Shown in pieces: positions 43,251-57,780 of a DNA stretch of 64,000 nucleotides (positions within the stretch are counted from its first letter, which is position 1; each line of letters begins with the position of its first letter). Made by a program: the position numbers and the translations under genes. The notes beneath the pieces are model-generated. The model was not told the DNA's origin, made no database searches, and saw only the letters and a program-made list of their open reading frames with translations. The stretch is taken from positions 20,722,297 to 20,786,296 of the forward strand of contig NC_135566.1 of the NCBI RefSeq assembly GCF_964340395.1, in the 5' to 3' direction. Source of the DNA: Glandiceps talaboti (lineage: Eukaryota; Hemichordata; Enteropneusta; Spengelidae).

Positions 43251-43890
43251 TCAATCTGAAATACTGCAATGCTACAAGTAAATCTGTGGACCTTTAGACT
43301 ACACGACAATAATACTTATTTAGTGGCAATATATTTTTGTCTAATAAAAACCCATTCTTCGCTGTATTTTACTTAACCGTTTTTGAGGGGAATAAATTTG
43401 AATTTTCCAACTTAAACATTTTGAAAAGGCAAATATGAATTCGCCTTGGATAAAGATGGTAATTTAAAATCCAATTTTTTTATGGATGAAGGTCTTATTA
43501 ATTCGCAAAATGAATTAGCCGTGATAATACTAGTAAGAGCTAGTGAGTTACAAATCGTCCTTTATGGAACACGCAGAGGAACATATAATGATAGATGCTT
43601 TTTCATTGTACTGAAAATGCAGTACCTACGGCCAAAGTTTGAGACTTCCCAATGCTACACGTATTTCAGTGTCTATGACGGCCGTACAATGGTTACAACG
43701 TTCTCTGCAACCCGCAGCTGAATTGCTACACCTTGAATACGACAAAGGAATCGTGACTCTTATTGAAAATTGCAGTAGGCGCATCTTTTGGCTGGGTGAT
43801 AATTAACACGGTGTCATTACAATGAATGCAGAGTTACAACTATACAGAATAGGCAACGAAAGGTTATCGGTATTGTAACTAAATCGACTG
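43251..43890. other. Unique DNA with one 91-codon frame
   Basis: The frame 43446-43721 (starting MDKDGNLKSNFFMDEG) is not repetitive and has balanced composition, but no domain is recognised and no neighbouring exon supports it. Left as unsupported. Confidence 0.3.
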
Positions 43891-44695
43891 TATGCCTATA
43901 CCAGATGCAAACTAAATGCCTCCCGTAAGGGCCAGAAAACATTTTGGAAGTAAAATGATTGCTGATAATGTGATCTAATCAAAAGTATATTTGCCTTTAC
44001 GGTAGGAGTACATCAACACACTTTATAGAAGCCATGCACTTTGTGAACATCAATGTATACACTATTTGATATTTCAAGAACGCATTCCTAAATATTACCT
44101 AATTACAAAAATGTACAATTACGCAAATGATCAGCAAAATTAAAAGCTACATCTACAAGCTTTGTTGGACACATGCGATTTGTTATTTACATTGAATGTC
44201 CGATCCTAATTATCAACATTACTCATTCAAATAAAAGCTACATCAACATGATTTATACAACACATTGTATTTTGTTATCAATAATGTATACATCAAAGTA
44301 TACGATATTTGAATGATTCCTTCCAAGACTTATTATTTGATATACAGTATTTAATGAGTAATATATCATGTATTGGGGAGACTAAGAATAAGAATATAGG
44401 CATTGTAATAGTACTTAATGTATAAGTTCATTAAAGTTGTGTATTCTTCACACACGAATAGTGTTTAGTGACGTAAGTTTACAGAAATACAAGATATTGG
44501 ATAATTTCTGAAATCGTTAATATGCAAATGTCTCATCATTATGATGTTAACCAAAACCTAATCAGTTCTTTCTTTTCTCATGACAAAGATTTATACCAAG
44601 TTTCATTTGAATTGATCAAGCCGTTTTAATGACTCCGATAGACAGACGGATAGACACACAGCCAGACAGCCAGCCAGACAGACAGACAACCGTGT
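43890..44695 (-). mobile_element. HINE-like element, copy 3
   Basis: Starts with AACTAAATGCCTCCCGTAAG (reverse of the ACGGGAGGCATTCAGTTT end), passes through diverged monomers (TACGCAAATGATCAGCAAAA, TATGCAAATGTCTCATCATT) with AAAGCTACATC..CAAGCTTTGTTGGACACA, and ends with GACAGACGG..CAGACAGACAGAC at about 44640-44690. Confidence 0.68.
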
Positions 44696-46072
44696 AATCA
44701 TACATGAAATATAATATTCTGCTGATTGTCCTATTTGACTGTATTTAATGATAAGCCTGAAATCATGTAATTGTCAGAAATGAATTCACAGATCTTACCC
44801 GGAAACTTTGTAGATGGTCTCACGTGAAGAGCGAAGGTTGAGGCCCTTTAATTCAAAGGTTACGTTATCCTAATTGCGTCTGGGAGTTCATTTGAAGAGG
44901 TAAACTGAACCTGCACTAGCTGCAACTGGGACGTCAAGTAACCAAAACAGTAGTCTATCTGTTAGACGTCGGATGTTCTTCCGATACAAACGACACACGA
45001 CCGAACATCACTACCGAGAATGGAACACAAGCCCTCACTGCGAACTTCGTTCGCTTATAATATCGAAAGAAAGCCCGGACGTCTAGCAGCAAGACTACTA
45101 AAACAGTATCTGTCATCAATTAGTCGTCAATGGTATCTGTAGATAGTGTGGTGGAACGTTTGTAGTAAAAAGATTGTAGTAGTTGGAACTGCAGTATCAT
45201 TTTCCGATCAGAAAACCACAGTGTATTCACTGTATATTTTTAAAATGCAAATAATGAGATATTGTATATGTAACTCAACGTTAGTGGTCGATATAGCCAT
45301 AAGCGGCACAGAAACAGGATGATATCGTGATCATCAATGTGGGCGCAGATTTTTGGGTGCGAACCCAATTAATCAATTTGATTTAATTTATCTTGTCTAC
45401 AGCTAAAATATAAGTTGACGGTGTACAATATAACGAGTAAGTTAACGTACCTAACAAAATGTTGTGTTAAAAAAACAGTTCCAGTTGAGGCTTTACTTTT
45501 AAGTGTTCAATAGCACAGTATTTATGTTTATACGTTTAACTTTTAAGTGTTCAACAATAGCACAGTATTTATGTTGATACGTTTAATTCTTGAGCCTCAT
45601 ACTTACGATAAAGTAAGAACTGTTTGAATACCAGTTTCTGTCTTAAGTTTCTACAAGACAATCTATTCCCACTTTTCCGGAGTAGCGAACAATAAATCAT
45701 GCGTTCGTTCCGGAGTACCAAACAATGAATTACGGCTTTGTTCACGATGAGTCTAATATTCTAACAATGGATATAATCTAGTCAAGGAATACATAACAAT
45801 ACAATTTAAAACTCATTTCTGACCATACAAAGTTAAACAACAGTTTTAATCTAAAGTTTTCGGTAAGCCTTTTCATTATTGTTCCTATACACGAAATTGA
45901 GTTTGGCAGTCCTTCCATTCATAACACCTGTAAATATCTCTCAAAAATGCACAAATTAAATGTATTGAGTGCCCGCCTAATGCATGAACAATGTGTGAAG
46001 TGCTATTATCTATAGCAATGATCAAGGCTAGTAAGTATTTTATTCTTAGATTAAGTATTCAGGATCATATCA
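44696..46072. other. Unique DNA with small duplications and a dispersed repeat
   Basis: About 45320-45490 resembles 58465-58660 (GATTTTTGGGTGCGAACCCA against GGTTTTTTAGGTGCGGACCC; AACGAGTAAGTTAACGTACC against TACGAGTAAGTCATTTTATC), a dispersed repeat. Two local duplications lie at 45503-45590 (CTTTTAAGTGTTCAA..AGCACAGTATTTATGTT) and 45674-45730 (GTTCCGGAGTA..AACAAT). Confidence 0.5.
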
Positions 46073-49000
46073 ACGATACACCAAATAATTAGTCAATATC
46101 ATTAATAATACATAGTAGTACACCAAATAATTAGTCAATATCATTACTAATACATAGTGGTACACCAAATAATTAGCCAATATCATTACTAATACATAGT
46201 AGTACACCAAATAATTAGCCAATATCATTAATACTACATAGGGGTACACCAAATAATTAGTCAATATCATTACTAATACATAGTAGTACACCAAATAATT
46301 AGCCAATATCATTACTAATACATAGTAGTACACCAAATAATTAGCCAATATCATTACTAATACATAGTGGTACACCAAATAATTAGTCGATATCATTACT
46401 AAGACATAGTAGTACACCAAATAATTAGTCAATATCATTACTAATACATAGTAGTACACCAAATAATTAGCCAATATCATTACTAATACATAGTGGTACA
46501 CCAAACAATTAATCAATATCATTACTAATACATAGTAGTACACCAAATAATTCGTCAATATCATTACTAATACATAGTGGTACACCAAATAATTAGTCAA
46601 TATCATTACTAATACATAGTAGTACACCAAATAATTCGTCAATATCATTACTAATATATAGTAGTACACCAAATAATTAGTCAATATCATTAATACTACA
46701 TAGTGGTACACCAAATAATTAGTCAATATCATTACTAATTCATAGTGGTACACCAAATAATTAGTCAATATCATTACTAATATATAGTAGTACACCAAAT
46801 AATTAGTCAATATCATTAATACTACATAGTGGTACACCAAATAATTAGTCAATATCATTACTAATTCATAGTGGTACACCAAATAATTAGTCAATATCAT
46901 TAATACTACATAGTAGTACACCAAATAATTAGTCAATATCATTACTAATACATAGTAGTACACTCAATAATTAGTCAATATCATTACTAATACATAGTAG
47001 TACACCAAATAATTAGTCAATATCATTAATACTACATAGTGGTACACCACATAATCAGTCAATATCATTACTAATACATAATGGTACACCAAATAATTAG
47101 TCAATATCATTAATAGTACATAGTAGTACACTCAATAATTAGTCAATATCATTACTAATACATAGTAGTACACCAAATAATTAGTAAATATTATTAAAGT
47201 ATATAGTGTACACAAAATAATTAGCCAATATCATTACTAATAAATAGTGATACACCAAACAATTAGTCAATATCATTAATAGTACATGGGGTTACTCCAA
47301 ATAATTAGACAATATAATTAATATAGTGGTACACCAAATAATTAGTCAATATCATTACTAATACATAGTAGTACACCAAATAATTAGCCAATATCATTAA
47401 TAATACACAGCGGTACACCAAATAATTAGTCAATATCATTACTAATACATAGTGGTACACAAAATAATTAGTCAATATCATTACTAATACATAGTGGTAC
47501 ACCAAATAATTAGTCAATATCATTACTAATACATAGTGGTACACAAAATAATTAGTCAATATCATTACTAATACATAGTGGTACACCAAATAATTCGTCA
47601 ATATCATTACTAATACACAGCGGTACACCAAATAATTAGTCAATATCATTACTAATACATAGTGGTACACAAAATAATTAGTCAATATCATTACTAATAC
47701 ATAGTGGTACACCAAATAATTCGTCAATATCATTACTAATACACAGCGGTACACCAAATAATTAGTCAATATCATTACTAATACATAGTGGTACACAAAA
47801 TAATTAGTCAATATCATTACTAATACATAGTGGTACACCAAATAATTCGTCAATATCATTAATAATACACAGCGGTACACCAAATAATTAGTCAATATCA
47901 TTACTAATACATAGTGGTACACAAAATAATTAGTCAATATCATTACTAATACATAGTAGTACACCAGATAATTTGTCAATATTATTAATAATACATAGTG
48001 GTACACAAAATAATTAGTCAATATCATTACTAATACATAGTAGTACACCAAATAATTAGTCAATATCATTACTAATACATAGTGGTACACCAGATAATTT
48101 GTCAATATTATTAATAATACATAGTGGTACACAAAATAATTAGTCAATATCATTACTAATACATAGTGGTACACCAGATAATTTGTCAATATAATTAAGA
48201 GTATATAGTGGTACACCAAACAATTTGTCAATATCATTAATACTACGTAGTAGTACACCAAGTAATTAGTCAATATCATTACTACTACATAGTAGTACAC
48301 CAAATAATTAGTCAATATCATTAATACTACATAGTGGTACACCTAATAACTAGTCAATATCATTACTAATACATAGTAGTACACCTAATAATTAGTCAAT
48401 ATCATTACTAATACATAGTAGTACACCAAATAATTAGCCAATATCATTACTAATACATAGTAGTACACCAAATAATTAGTCAATATCATTACTAATACAT
48501 AGTGGTACACCTAATAATTAGTCAATATCATTACTAATACATAGTAGTACACCAAATAACTAGTCAATATCATTAATACTACATAGTGGAACACCAAATA
48601 ATTAGTCAATATCATTACTAATACATAGTAGTACACCAAATAATTAGCCAATATCATTACTAATACATAGTAGTACACCAAACAATTAGTCAATATCATT
48701 ACTAATACATAGTGGTACACCAAATAATTAGTCAATATCATTAATAGTACATAGTAGTACACCAAACAATTAGTCAATATCATTACTACTACATAGTAGT
48801 ACACCAAATAATTAGTCAATATCATTAATACTACATAGTGGTACACCTAATAACTAGTCAATATCATTACTAATACATAGTAGTACACCTAATAATTAGT
48901 CAATATCATTACTAATACATAGTAGTACACCAAATAATTAGTCAATATCATTAATACTACATAGTAGTACACCAAATAATTAGTCAATATCATTACTAAT

Positions 49001-51674
49001 ACATAGGGGTACACCAAATAATTAGTCAATATCATTACAAATATACAGTGGTACACCAAACAATTAGTCAATATCATTAATAGTACATAGTAGTACACCA
49101 AACAATTAGTCAATATCATTACTAATACATAGTGGTACACCAAATAATTAGTCAATATCATTACTAATACATAGTAGTACACCAAATAATTCGTCAATAT
49201 CATTACTAATACACAGCGGTACACCAAATAATTAGTCAATATCATTACTAATACATAGTAGTACACCAAATAATTAGTCAATATCATTAATACTACATAG
49301 TAGTACACCAAATAATTAGTCAATATCATTACTAATACATAGTAGTACACCAAACAATTAGTCAATATCATTACTAATACATAGTAGTACACCAAATAAT
49401 TAGTCAATATCATTAATACTACATAGTGGTATACCAAATAATTAGCCAATATCATTACTAATTCATAGTGGTACACCAAATAATTAGTCAATATCATTAC
49501 TAATTCATAGTGGTACACCAAATAATTAGTCAATATCATTACTAATACATAGTAGTACACCAAATAATTAGTCAATATCATTAACACTACATAGTAGTAC
49601 ACCAAATAATTAGTCAATATCATTACTAATACATAGTAGTACACCAAACAATTAGTCAATATCATTACTAATACATAGTGGTACACCAAATAATTCGTCA
49701 ATATCATTACTAATACACAGCGGTACACCAAATAATTAGTCAATATCATTACTAATACATAGTAGTACACCAAATAATTAGTCAATATCATTAATACTAC
49801 ATAGTAGTACACCAAATAATTAGTCAATATCATTACTAATACATAGTAGTACACCAAACAATTAGTCAATATCATTACTAATACATAGTAGTACACCAAA
49901 TAATTAGTCAATATCATTAATACTACATAGTGGTATACCAAATAATTAGCCAATATCATTACTAATTCATAGTGGTACACCAAATAATTAGTCAATATCA
50001 TTACTAATTCATAGTGGTACACCAAATAATTAGTCAATATCATTACTAATACATAGTAGTACACCAAATAATTAGTCAATATCATTAACACTACATAGTA
50101 GTACACCAAATAATTAGTCAATATCATTACTAATTCATAGTGGTACACCAAATAATTAGTCAATATCATTAATACTACATAGTGGTACACCAAATAATTA
50201 GTCAATATCATTACTAATTCATAGTGGTACACCAAATAATTAGTCAATATCATTAACACTACATAGTAGTACACCAAATAATTAGTCAATATCATTACTA
50301 ATTCATAGTGGTACACCAAATAATTAGTCAATATCATTAACACTACATAGTAGTACACCAAATAATTAGTCAATATCATTACTAATACATAGTGGTACAC
50401 CAAATAATTAGTCAATATCATTAATACTACATAGTAGTACACTCAATAATTAGTCAATATCATTAACACTACATAGTAGTACACCAAATAATTAGTCAAT
50501 ATCATTACTAATACATAGTGGTACACCAAATAATTAGTCAATATCATTAATACTACATAGTAGTACACCAAATAATTAGTCAATATCATTACTAATACAT
50601 AGTAGTACACCAAATAATTAGTCAATATCATTAACACTACATAGTAGTACACCAAATAATTAGTCAATATCATTAACACTACATAGTGGTACACCAAATA
50701 ATTAGTCAATATCATTACTAATACATAGTGGTACACCAAATAATTAGTCAATATCATTACTAATACATAGTAGTACACCAAATAATTAGTCAATATCATT
50801 ACTAATACATAGTGGTACACCAAATAATTAGTCAATATCATTACTAATACATAGTGGTACACCAAATAATTAGTCAATATCATTACTAATACATAGTAGT
50901 ACACCAAATAATTAGTCAATATCATTACTAATACATAGTGGTACACCTAATAATTAGTCAATATCATTACTAATACATAGTGGTACACCAAATAATTAGT
51001 CAATATCATTAATACTACATAGTAGTACACCAAATAATTAGTCAATATCATTACTAATACATAGTGGTACACCAAATAATTAGTCAATATCATTACTAAT
51101 ACATAGTAGTACACCAAATAATTAGTCAATATCATTACTAATATATAGTGGTACACCAAATAATTAGTCAATATCATTACTAATACATAGTAGTACACCA
51201 AATAATTAGTCAATATCATTACTAATACATAGTGGTACACCAAATAATTAGTCAATATCATTACTAATACATAGTAGTACACCAAATAATTAGTCAATAT
51301 CATTACTAATATATAGTAGTACACCAAATAATTAGCCAATATCATTACTAATACATAGTAGTACACCAAATAATTAGTCAATATCATTAATACTACATAG
51401 TGGTACACCAAATAATTAGTCAATATCATTACTAATACATAGTGGAACACCACATAATTAGTCAATATCATTATAACTACATAGTGGTACACCAAAGAAT
51501 TAGCCAATATCATTACTAATACATAGAGGTACACCAAATAATTAGTCAATATCACTAATACTACATAGTAGTACACCAAATAATTAGTCAATATCATTAC
51601 TAATACATAGTGGTACACCAAATAATTAGTCAATATCATTACTAATACATAGTGGAACACCACATAATTAGTCA
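46073..51674. repeat. 5.6-kb 42-bp minisatellite, about 133 copies, with higher-order repeats
   Basis: Unit AATACATAGTAGTACACCAA then ATAATTAGTCAATATCATTA and CT. Variants (GTGG/GTAG, AATACAT/AATTCAT/ACACAGC, TTAGTC/TTAGCC/TTCGTC) form a 126-bp three-unit higher-order repeat around 47610-47880 and a 504-bp twelve-unit one: ATACCAAATAATTAGCCAAT occurs at 49431 and 49935. Stop-free - strand frames of up to 517 codons with the period LVYYYVLVMILTNY arise from the 14-codon unit and are not called as genes. Confidence 0.98.
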
Positions 51675-52470
51675 TGGACACAAGTCACATTATCATTAAG
51701 ATATCAACAGTGTTGCATTAAAATAGTAAGTCACTATACCATTAATGGTGTATCTCCTGATTGGTTATTAGCATAAATACAAATTAGCACGTATATCATA
51801 TCAGACGAACTAGCCATGGTATCATTAACATATTCACATATATTATAAATATACTGAATAGCAGGATTAAAGTTACATACGTAGTCGTAAGTCGTACTAG
51901 AGTGATGCTGCATCAACATCATCATCAGTAAAAAGAAAAAGTATATATCTTGGCTCTTGAAAACATGAAATGCAATGATAATCAACTGTAATGTACCTTA
52001 CGCTATAATAAGGATTATTTATCTTCTGTCCTTCAGTTGTTCTAAATGCTGATTTTATTAACTTGTGATATATTAGGGCGTGTCCACTATTTATTTGCTA
52101 TGGAGTCCATGTATTGTCCTTTAGAGTGTTGTATTTTTCTGGACCGCAATCCCAAAAATGTATCAAATGACGACGAGTATCTCACCCTATAATTGTCTAG
52201 TTTCTTTAGCATAACAATGTGGAATAGTAATATATAGTGCAATTTGATACAGTACAATATGATGCACAAAATTGTGCTAATTAAGAATTGTGAAGGGATG
52301 GGGATGGGGCAACTCATTTCATACATTGTATTGTAGTGGTTTCATCAGGAATCACTCTTGAGGGAAATCCTCTGGTGTTCCCCTTCCCAACAATAAAGAA
52401 GACAATCCTTATGTTGACCTCATTTATACCTGAGTGCTTTGAAGAATTAACAGACAGAAGTAAAACAATT
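51675..52470. other. Unique AT-rich spacer
   Basis: No gene is recognised between the two large arrays. Short frames of about 80 codons overlap on both strands. Confidence 0.4.
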
Positions 52471-52474
52471 CTTA

Positions 52475-52503
52475 CTTACATACATACATACATACATACA
52501 TAC

Positions 52504-52534
<31 letters not shown>

Positions 52535-52580
52535 CATACATACATGCATGCATGCATGCATGCATGCATGCATGCTTGCA
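52475..52580. repeat. Compound microsatellite (CATA)n(CATG)n
   Basis: CATA units with one CTTA interruption, followed by seven CATG units. Confidence 0.97.
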
Positions 52581-52584
52581 TGTC

Positions 52585-55530
52585 TATATATTAATGTATA
52601 TTATTTCTATATATTAAATACATTATTTCTATATATTAAATACATTATTTCTATATATTAAACTACATTATGTCTATATATTAAATACATTATGTCTATA
52701 TATTAAATTACATTATTTCTATATATTACACTACATTATTTCTATATATGAAACTACATTATGTCTATATATTAAATTACATTATTTCTATATATTACAC
52801 TACATTATTTCTATATATGAAACTACATTATGTCTATATATTAAATTACATTATTTCTAGATATTAAACTATATTATTTCTATGTATTGAATACATTATT
52901 TCTATATATTAAACTACATTATTTCTATATATTAAACTACATTATGTCTATATATTAAACTGTAGTATTTCTATATATTACGCTACATTATTTCTATATA
53001 TTAAATACAATATTTCTATATATTAAACTACATTATGTCTATATATTAAACTGTAGTATTTCTATATATTACGCTTCATTATTTCTATATATTAAATACA
53101 AAATTTCTATATATTAAACTACATTATGTCTATATATTAAATACATTATTTCTATATATTAAACTACATTATTTCTATATATTAAACTACATTATTTCTA
53201 TATATTAAATACAAAATTTCTATATATTAAACTACATTATGTCTATATATTAAATACAAAATTTCTATATATTAAATACATTATTTCTATATTTTAAATA
53301 CATTATGTCTATATTTTAAATACATTATTTCTATATATGAAACTACATTATGTCTATATATTACGCTACATTATTTCTATATATTAAATACATTATTTCT
53401 ATATATTAAACTATTTTTCTATATATTAATCTATATTATTTTTATATATTAAATTACATCATTTCTATATATTAATCTATATTATTTCTATATATTAAAT
53501 TACATTATTTCTATATATTAAACTGTATTTCTATATATTGATCTGTATTATTTCTATATATTAAACTATTTTTCTATATATTAAACTACATTATGTCTAT
53601 ATATTAAATACATTATTTCTATATATTAAACTACATTATTTCTATATATTAAACTGTATTTCTATATATTGATCTGTATTATTTCTATATATTAAACTAT
53701 TTTTCTATATATTAAACTACATTATTTCTATATATTAAATACAAAATTTCTATATATTAAACTACATTATTTCTATATATTAAATACAAAATTTCTATAT
53801 ATTAAACTACATTATGTCTATATATTAAATACAAAATTTCTATATATTAAACTACATTATGTCTATATTTTAAATACAAAATTTCTATATATTAAACTAT
53901 TTTTCTATATATTAAACTACATTATTTCTATATATTAAATTACATTATTTCTATATATTAAACTACATTATTTCTATATATTAAACTACATTATGTCTAT
54001 ATATTAAATACGTTATTTCTATATATTAAATACATTATTTCTATATATTAAACTACATTATTTCTATATATTAAACTACATTATTTCTATATATTAAATA
54101 CATTATTTCTATATATTAAATACATTATTTCTATATATTAAACTACATTATGTCTATATATGAAACTACATTATTTCTATATATTAAATACATTATTTCT
54201 ATATATTAAATACATTATTTCTATATATTAATCTATATTATTTTTATATATTAAATTACATCATTTCTATATATTAATCTATATTATTTCTATATATTAA
54301 ATTACATTATTTCTATATATTAAACTGTATTTCTATATATTGATCTGTATTATTTCTATATATTAAACTATTTTTCTATATATTAAACTACATTATGTCT
54401 ATATATTAAATACATTATGTCTATATATTACACTACATTATTTCTATATATTAAACTATTTTTCTATATATTAAACTACATTATTTCTATATATTAAATT
54501 ACATTATGTCTATATATTACACTACATTATGTCTATATATTACACTACATTATGTCTATATATTAAAATACATTATTTCTATATATTAAAATACATTATT
54601 TCTATATATTAAATACATTATTTCTATATATTAAACTATATTATTTCTATATATTAAAATACATTATTTCTATATATTAAACTACATTATGTCTATATAT
54701 TAAATACATTATTTCTATATATTAAACTATTTTTCTATATATTAAATTACATTATGTCTATATATTAAAATACATTATTTCTATATATTAAAATACATTA
54801 TGTCTATATATTACACTACATTATGTCTATATATTAAACTATTTTTCTATATATTAATCTATATTATTTTTATATATTAAATTACATTATTTCTATATAT
54901 TAATCTTTATTATTTCTATATATTAAATTACATTATTTCTATATATTAAACTATATTATTTCTAGATATTAAACTGTATTATTTCTATATATTAATGTAT
55001 ATTATTTCTCTATATGAAACTACATTATTTCTATATATTAAATGACAAAATTTCTATATATTAATGTATATTATGTCTATATATTAAATTACATTATTTC
55101 TATATATTACACTACATTATTTCTATATATTAAACTGTAGTATTTCTATATATTATACTACATTATTTCTATATATTACACTACATTATTTCTATATATT
55201 ACACTACATTATTTCTATATATTAAACTGTAGTATTTCTATATATTACACTACATTATTTCTATATATTACACTACATTATTTCTATATATTAAACTGTA
55301 GTATTTCTATATATTACACTACATTATTTCTATATATTACACTACATTATTTCTATATATTAAAATACATTATGTCTATATATTACACTGTAGTATTTCT
55401 ATATATTAAACTGTAGTATTTCTATATATTAAACTGTAGTATTTCTATATATTAAACTGTAGTATTTCTATATATTAAACTATATTATTTCTAGATATTA
55501 AACGATCTTATTTCTATATATTAAACTATA
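52585..55530. repeat. 3-kb AT-rich 22-23-bp minisatellite, about 130 copies
   Basis: Unit ATTTCTATATATTAAACTAC plus ATT (23 bp) or ATTTCTATATATTAAATACA plus TT (22 bp), with 15-17-bp short units (TATTTTTCTATATATTAAAC). Blocks recur in longer register, for example the run around TTGATCTGTATTATTTC at 53540, 53670 and 54340. Very low GC and rich in TATATA. Confidence 0.97.
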
Positions 55531-57280
55531 TTATTTATTTATTTCACTGTGTGAAACATTTAAATGCATGAGTTAATAAGGAAATCTTTGTCCATAGTAG
55601 CAATAGGACGCCAGATGTGCTGCGTTAATTGTACCGACTTTAAATCCATACAAATCCGCTGTATATCGGATTATGTACCTATAACTTCGGGCGTATTAGC
55701 GAAAGGCTGTCAAATGTACAAGCAGTACTGTCCCTTAGAGATGAAATTAGAAAGTCTTAACTTTCTGTATCAGTAAAATACATGGTAACTATTAGCTGCG
55801 CATTTTTAATTATCGTCATCACTTCCTAAATAATGTTGCACATGTGATGAGGTAACGGCGTTGCACCTAGGATTGTTGTGTTTTGTACAATGCAGTAATG
55901 TTTGGTTCCCAACACATGCCGATGAAACAGACGAAGAGAAAAAGACGTGTCATTGGGTTTTCCATTATAAGTCAAGCGCGATCATTGTTAAGGGCCCAGC
56001 CAATTTTTTTTAACCCTTAACTCTCGCCATCCTCCTCACACTCAAGTAACAGAAATATGAAAGGTACGTCCCAATTGTAAGGCGTTGGTAATACATAATA
56101 TAACCTACCTTAGGCCAAACGTGCCATGGGATGTATCTGGCGCCAGATTGGTAGCACAATATTGTTTGTTAATTATCTTATACCGACAGTCACTGCTTTA
56201 TTTGATATACCAATGTAGAGTATAGGGTACTTAAGTTGTTTCAGCCAATCAATGTAGACTATAGGGTACTTAAGTTGTTTCAGCCAATCAATGTACACTA
56301 TAGGGGACTTGCATTCTTTCAGCCAATCACAGTAGACTACACAGGGGACCTTGCACACCCCCGTAACATTCTCATACCTAGGACAGGGTTGTGTAACTTG
56401 TGAACATAGCTGTACCAGCTCAGTGGAACCATGGGGGGTGTACCAGCAGTGAGAAAAATAGCCGTGTAACATCTTTTGCCGTACACTAGGTGTAACATAG
56501 ATTTGACAAATGTGTAATTGACAAGTTGGCCACGTCCCACTTCTACCACCGTTGTATCGTAAGGTCAGAACACATCAGTCAAATCGCTGCTGACAAACAT
56601 GCAGTGAATCAATATTATTTGTGATTTAAGGAGAAGAGTGGGTTTCACAGAAGTGAAGGGGAACAGTGTGGAAAGATGCTGATGATAATGTGGTGGAGTG
56701 GAGATATATGACTTCGGTCGAGACAATGTTGGTCGTGCTCCCATCTAGTCTTTAGGACTTTTCGCTCTTTCATTCTTCATGTCTGTTATCATTTCTACCA
56801 TAATGTTTTTAATATTTGAACTGGGGTTGGGGGTTGGGTTGGTGGTCATGTTTTAGAGGGAGAAACGAAATTGAGGGATGGCCACCTTTTAGAAAACGGA
56901 ATCGAGGAACATAGGGGCGTGTAATATTTCATAGATTGTTGTTTTCCAGGTCTACATACTAAATATAACAACCTTTTCACTCGGAATTACTGAAAGCTCT
57001 CTTATATTAATGTTCATGTTGAGAATGCGTTTTTCTGTAGAGATGTCGCATGTGTACACCCAATGACTCAGCACTTTAAAAGTGTAGTCCACCATGGCTT
57101 GGAATGACGATAAATGTTGAAAGCAACTTTATTTAAATTGTGGGCTGTTTATATATTATACGTTATATGTATACCATTACAACACACAGACAGGAAGGCT
57201 ACCAAGATTATTTAAAGAGCAATATCCTAACGTGTGATGGTGCTCCGCTCGGATTACGTTGAAACTTGTCACCAATAATC
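55531..57280. other. Unique DNA with short frames of unknown meaning
   Basis: A 70-codon Cys-rich frame at 55564-55776 and two overlapping - strand frames at 56173-56549 (one starts MLHGYFSHCWYTPHG) are not recognised. The latter crosses a small tandem repeat. A TATAAATT-free, AT-rich background follows. Confidence 0.35.
56205..56340. repeat. 39-bp tandem repeat, about 3.5 copies
   Basis: CAATGTAGACTATAGGGTAC then TTAAGTTGTTTCAGCCAAT, with the last copy diverged. The period is a multiple of three, which explains the repeated YIDWLKQLKYPIV in the - strand frame. Confidence 0.88.
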
Positions 57281-57284
57281 AATC

Positions 57285-57395
57285 AATCCACCACTCACTC
57301 ACTCACTCACTCACTCACTCACCCACCCACCCACCCACCCACTCACTCACTCACTCACTCACTCACTCACTCAATCAATCAATCAATCAATCAAA
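57285..57395. repeat. Compound microsatellite (ACTC)n(ACCC)n(ACTC)n(AATC)n
   Basis: Four contiguous tetranucleotide blocks differing by single substitutions, opened and closed by AATC units. Confidence 0.97.
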
Positions 57396-57596
57396 AGAAT
57401 ATGTATAATGCCAAAATCCAATACGACGTAATGTCCAGCTTGACGAATACCATCACATTGTGAAACTTCATAAACTACTGAATTCTCTCTTGAGGCAACG
57501 CTACTCCTTAGCTGAGAATAGACCCTATGCAAAAAAACTATTTAGCAACATTCAACCTATTTTGAACCTAATTTTGTGATTTCGTTATTAGCTTTA

Positions 57597-57780
57597 CATT
57601 CATTCATTCATTCATTCATTCATTCATTCATTCATTCATTCATTCATTCATTCATTCGTTCGTTTGTTCATTCATTTATTCATCCATCCATTCATTCATT
57701 CATTGTTTGTTTGTTTGTTTGTTTAATTGTTTGTTTGCTTGCTTGCTTGCTTGTTTGTTTGTTTGTTTGTTTGTTTGTTA
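57597..57780. repeat. Compound microsatellite (ATTC)n ... (TTTG)n(CTTG)n(TTTG)n
   Basis: ATTC repeats pass through CGTTCGTT and CATCCATC variants into TTTG and CTTG blocks. Frames across it are artefacts. Confidence 0.96.

Noticed and set aside
44960-45090. Inverted repeat around GTTAGACGTCGGATG and CCCGGACGTCTAGC
   Set aside because: Pairing is limited to the GACGTC core, which is self-complementary, so it carries no evidence of an element.
24520-51674. Common rule that large arrays here keep unit lengths divisible by three
   Set aside because: Two 42-bp arrays and the 57-bp array fit, but the 22-, 40-43-, 46-, 49- and 56-bp arrays do not, so it looks like chance.
46070-51681. Series of 110-517-codon frames on the - strand as membrane proteins
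   Set aside because: They are segments of one minisatellite, broken wherever a unit gains a stop or indel; no promoter or unique coding sequence flanks them.
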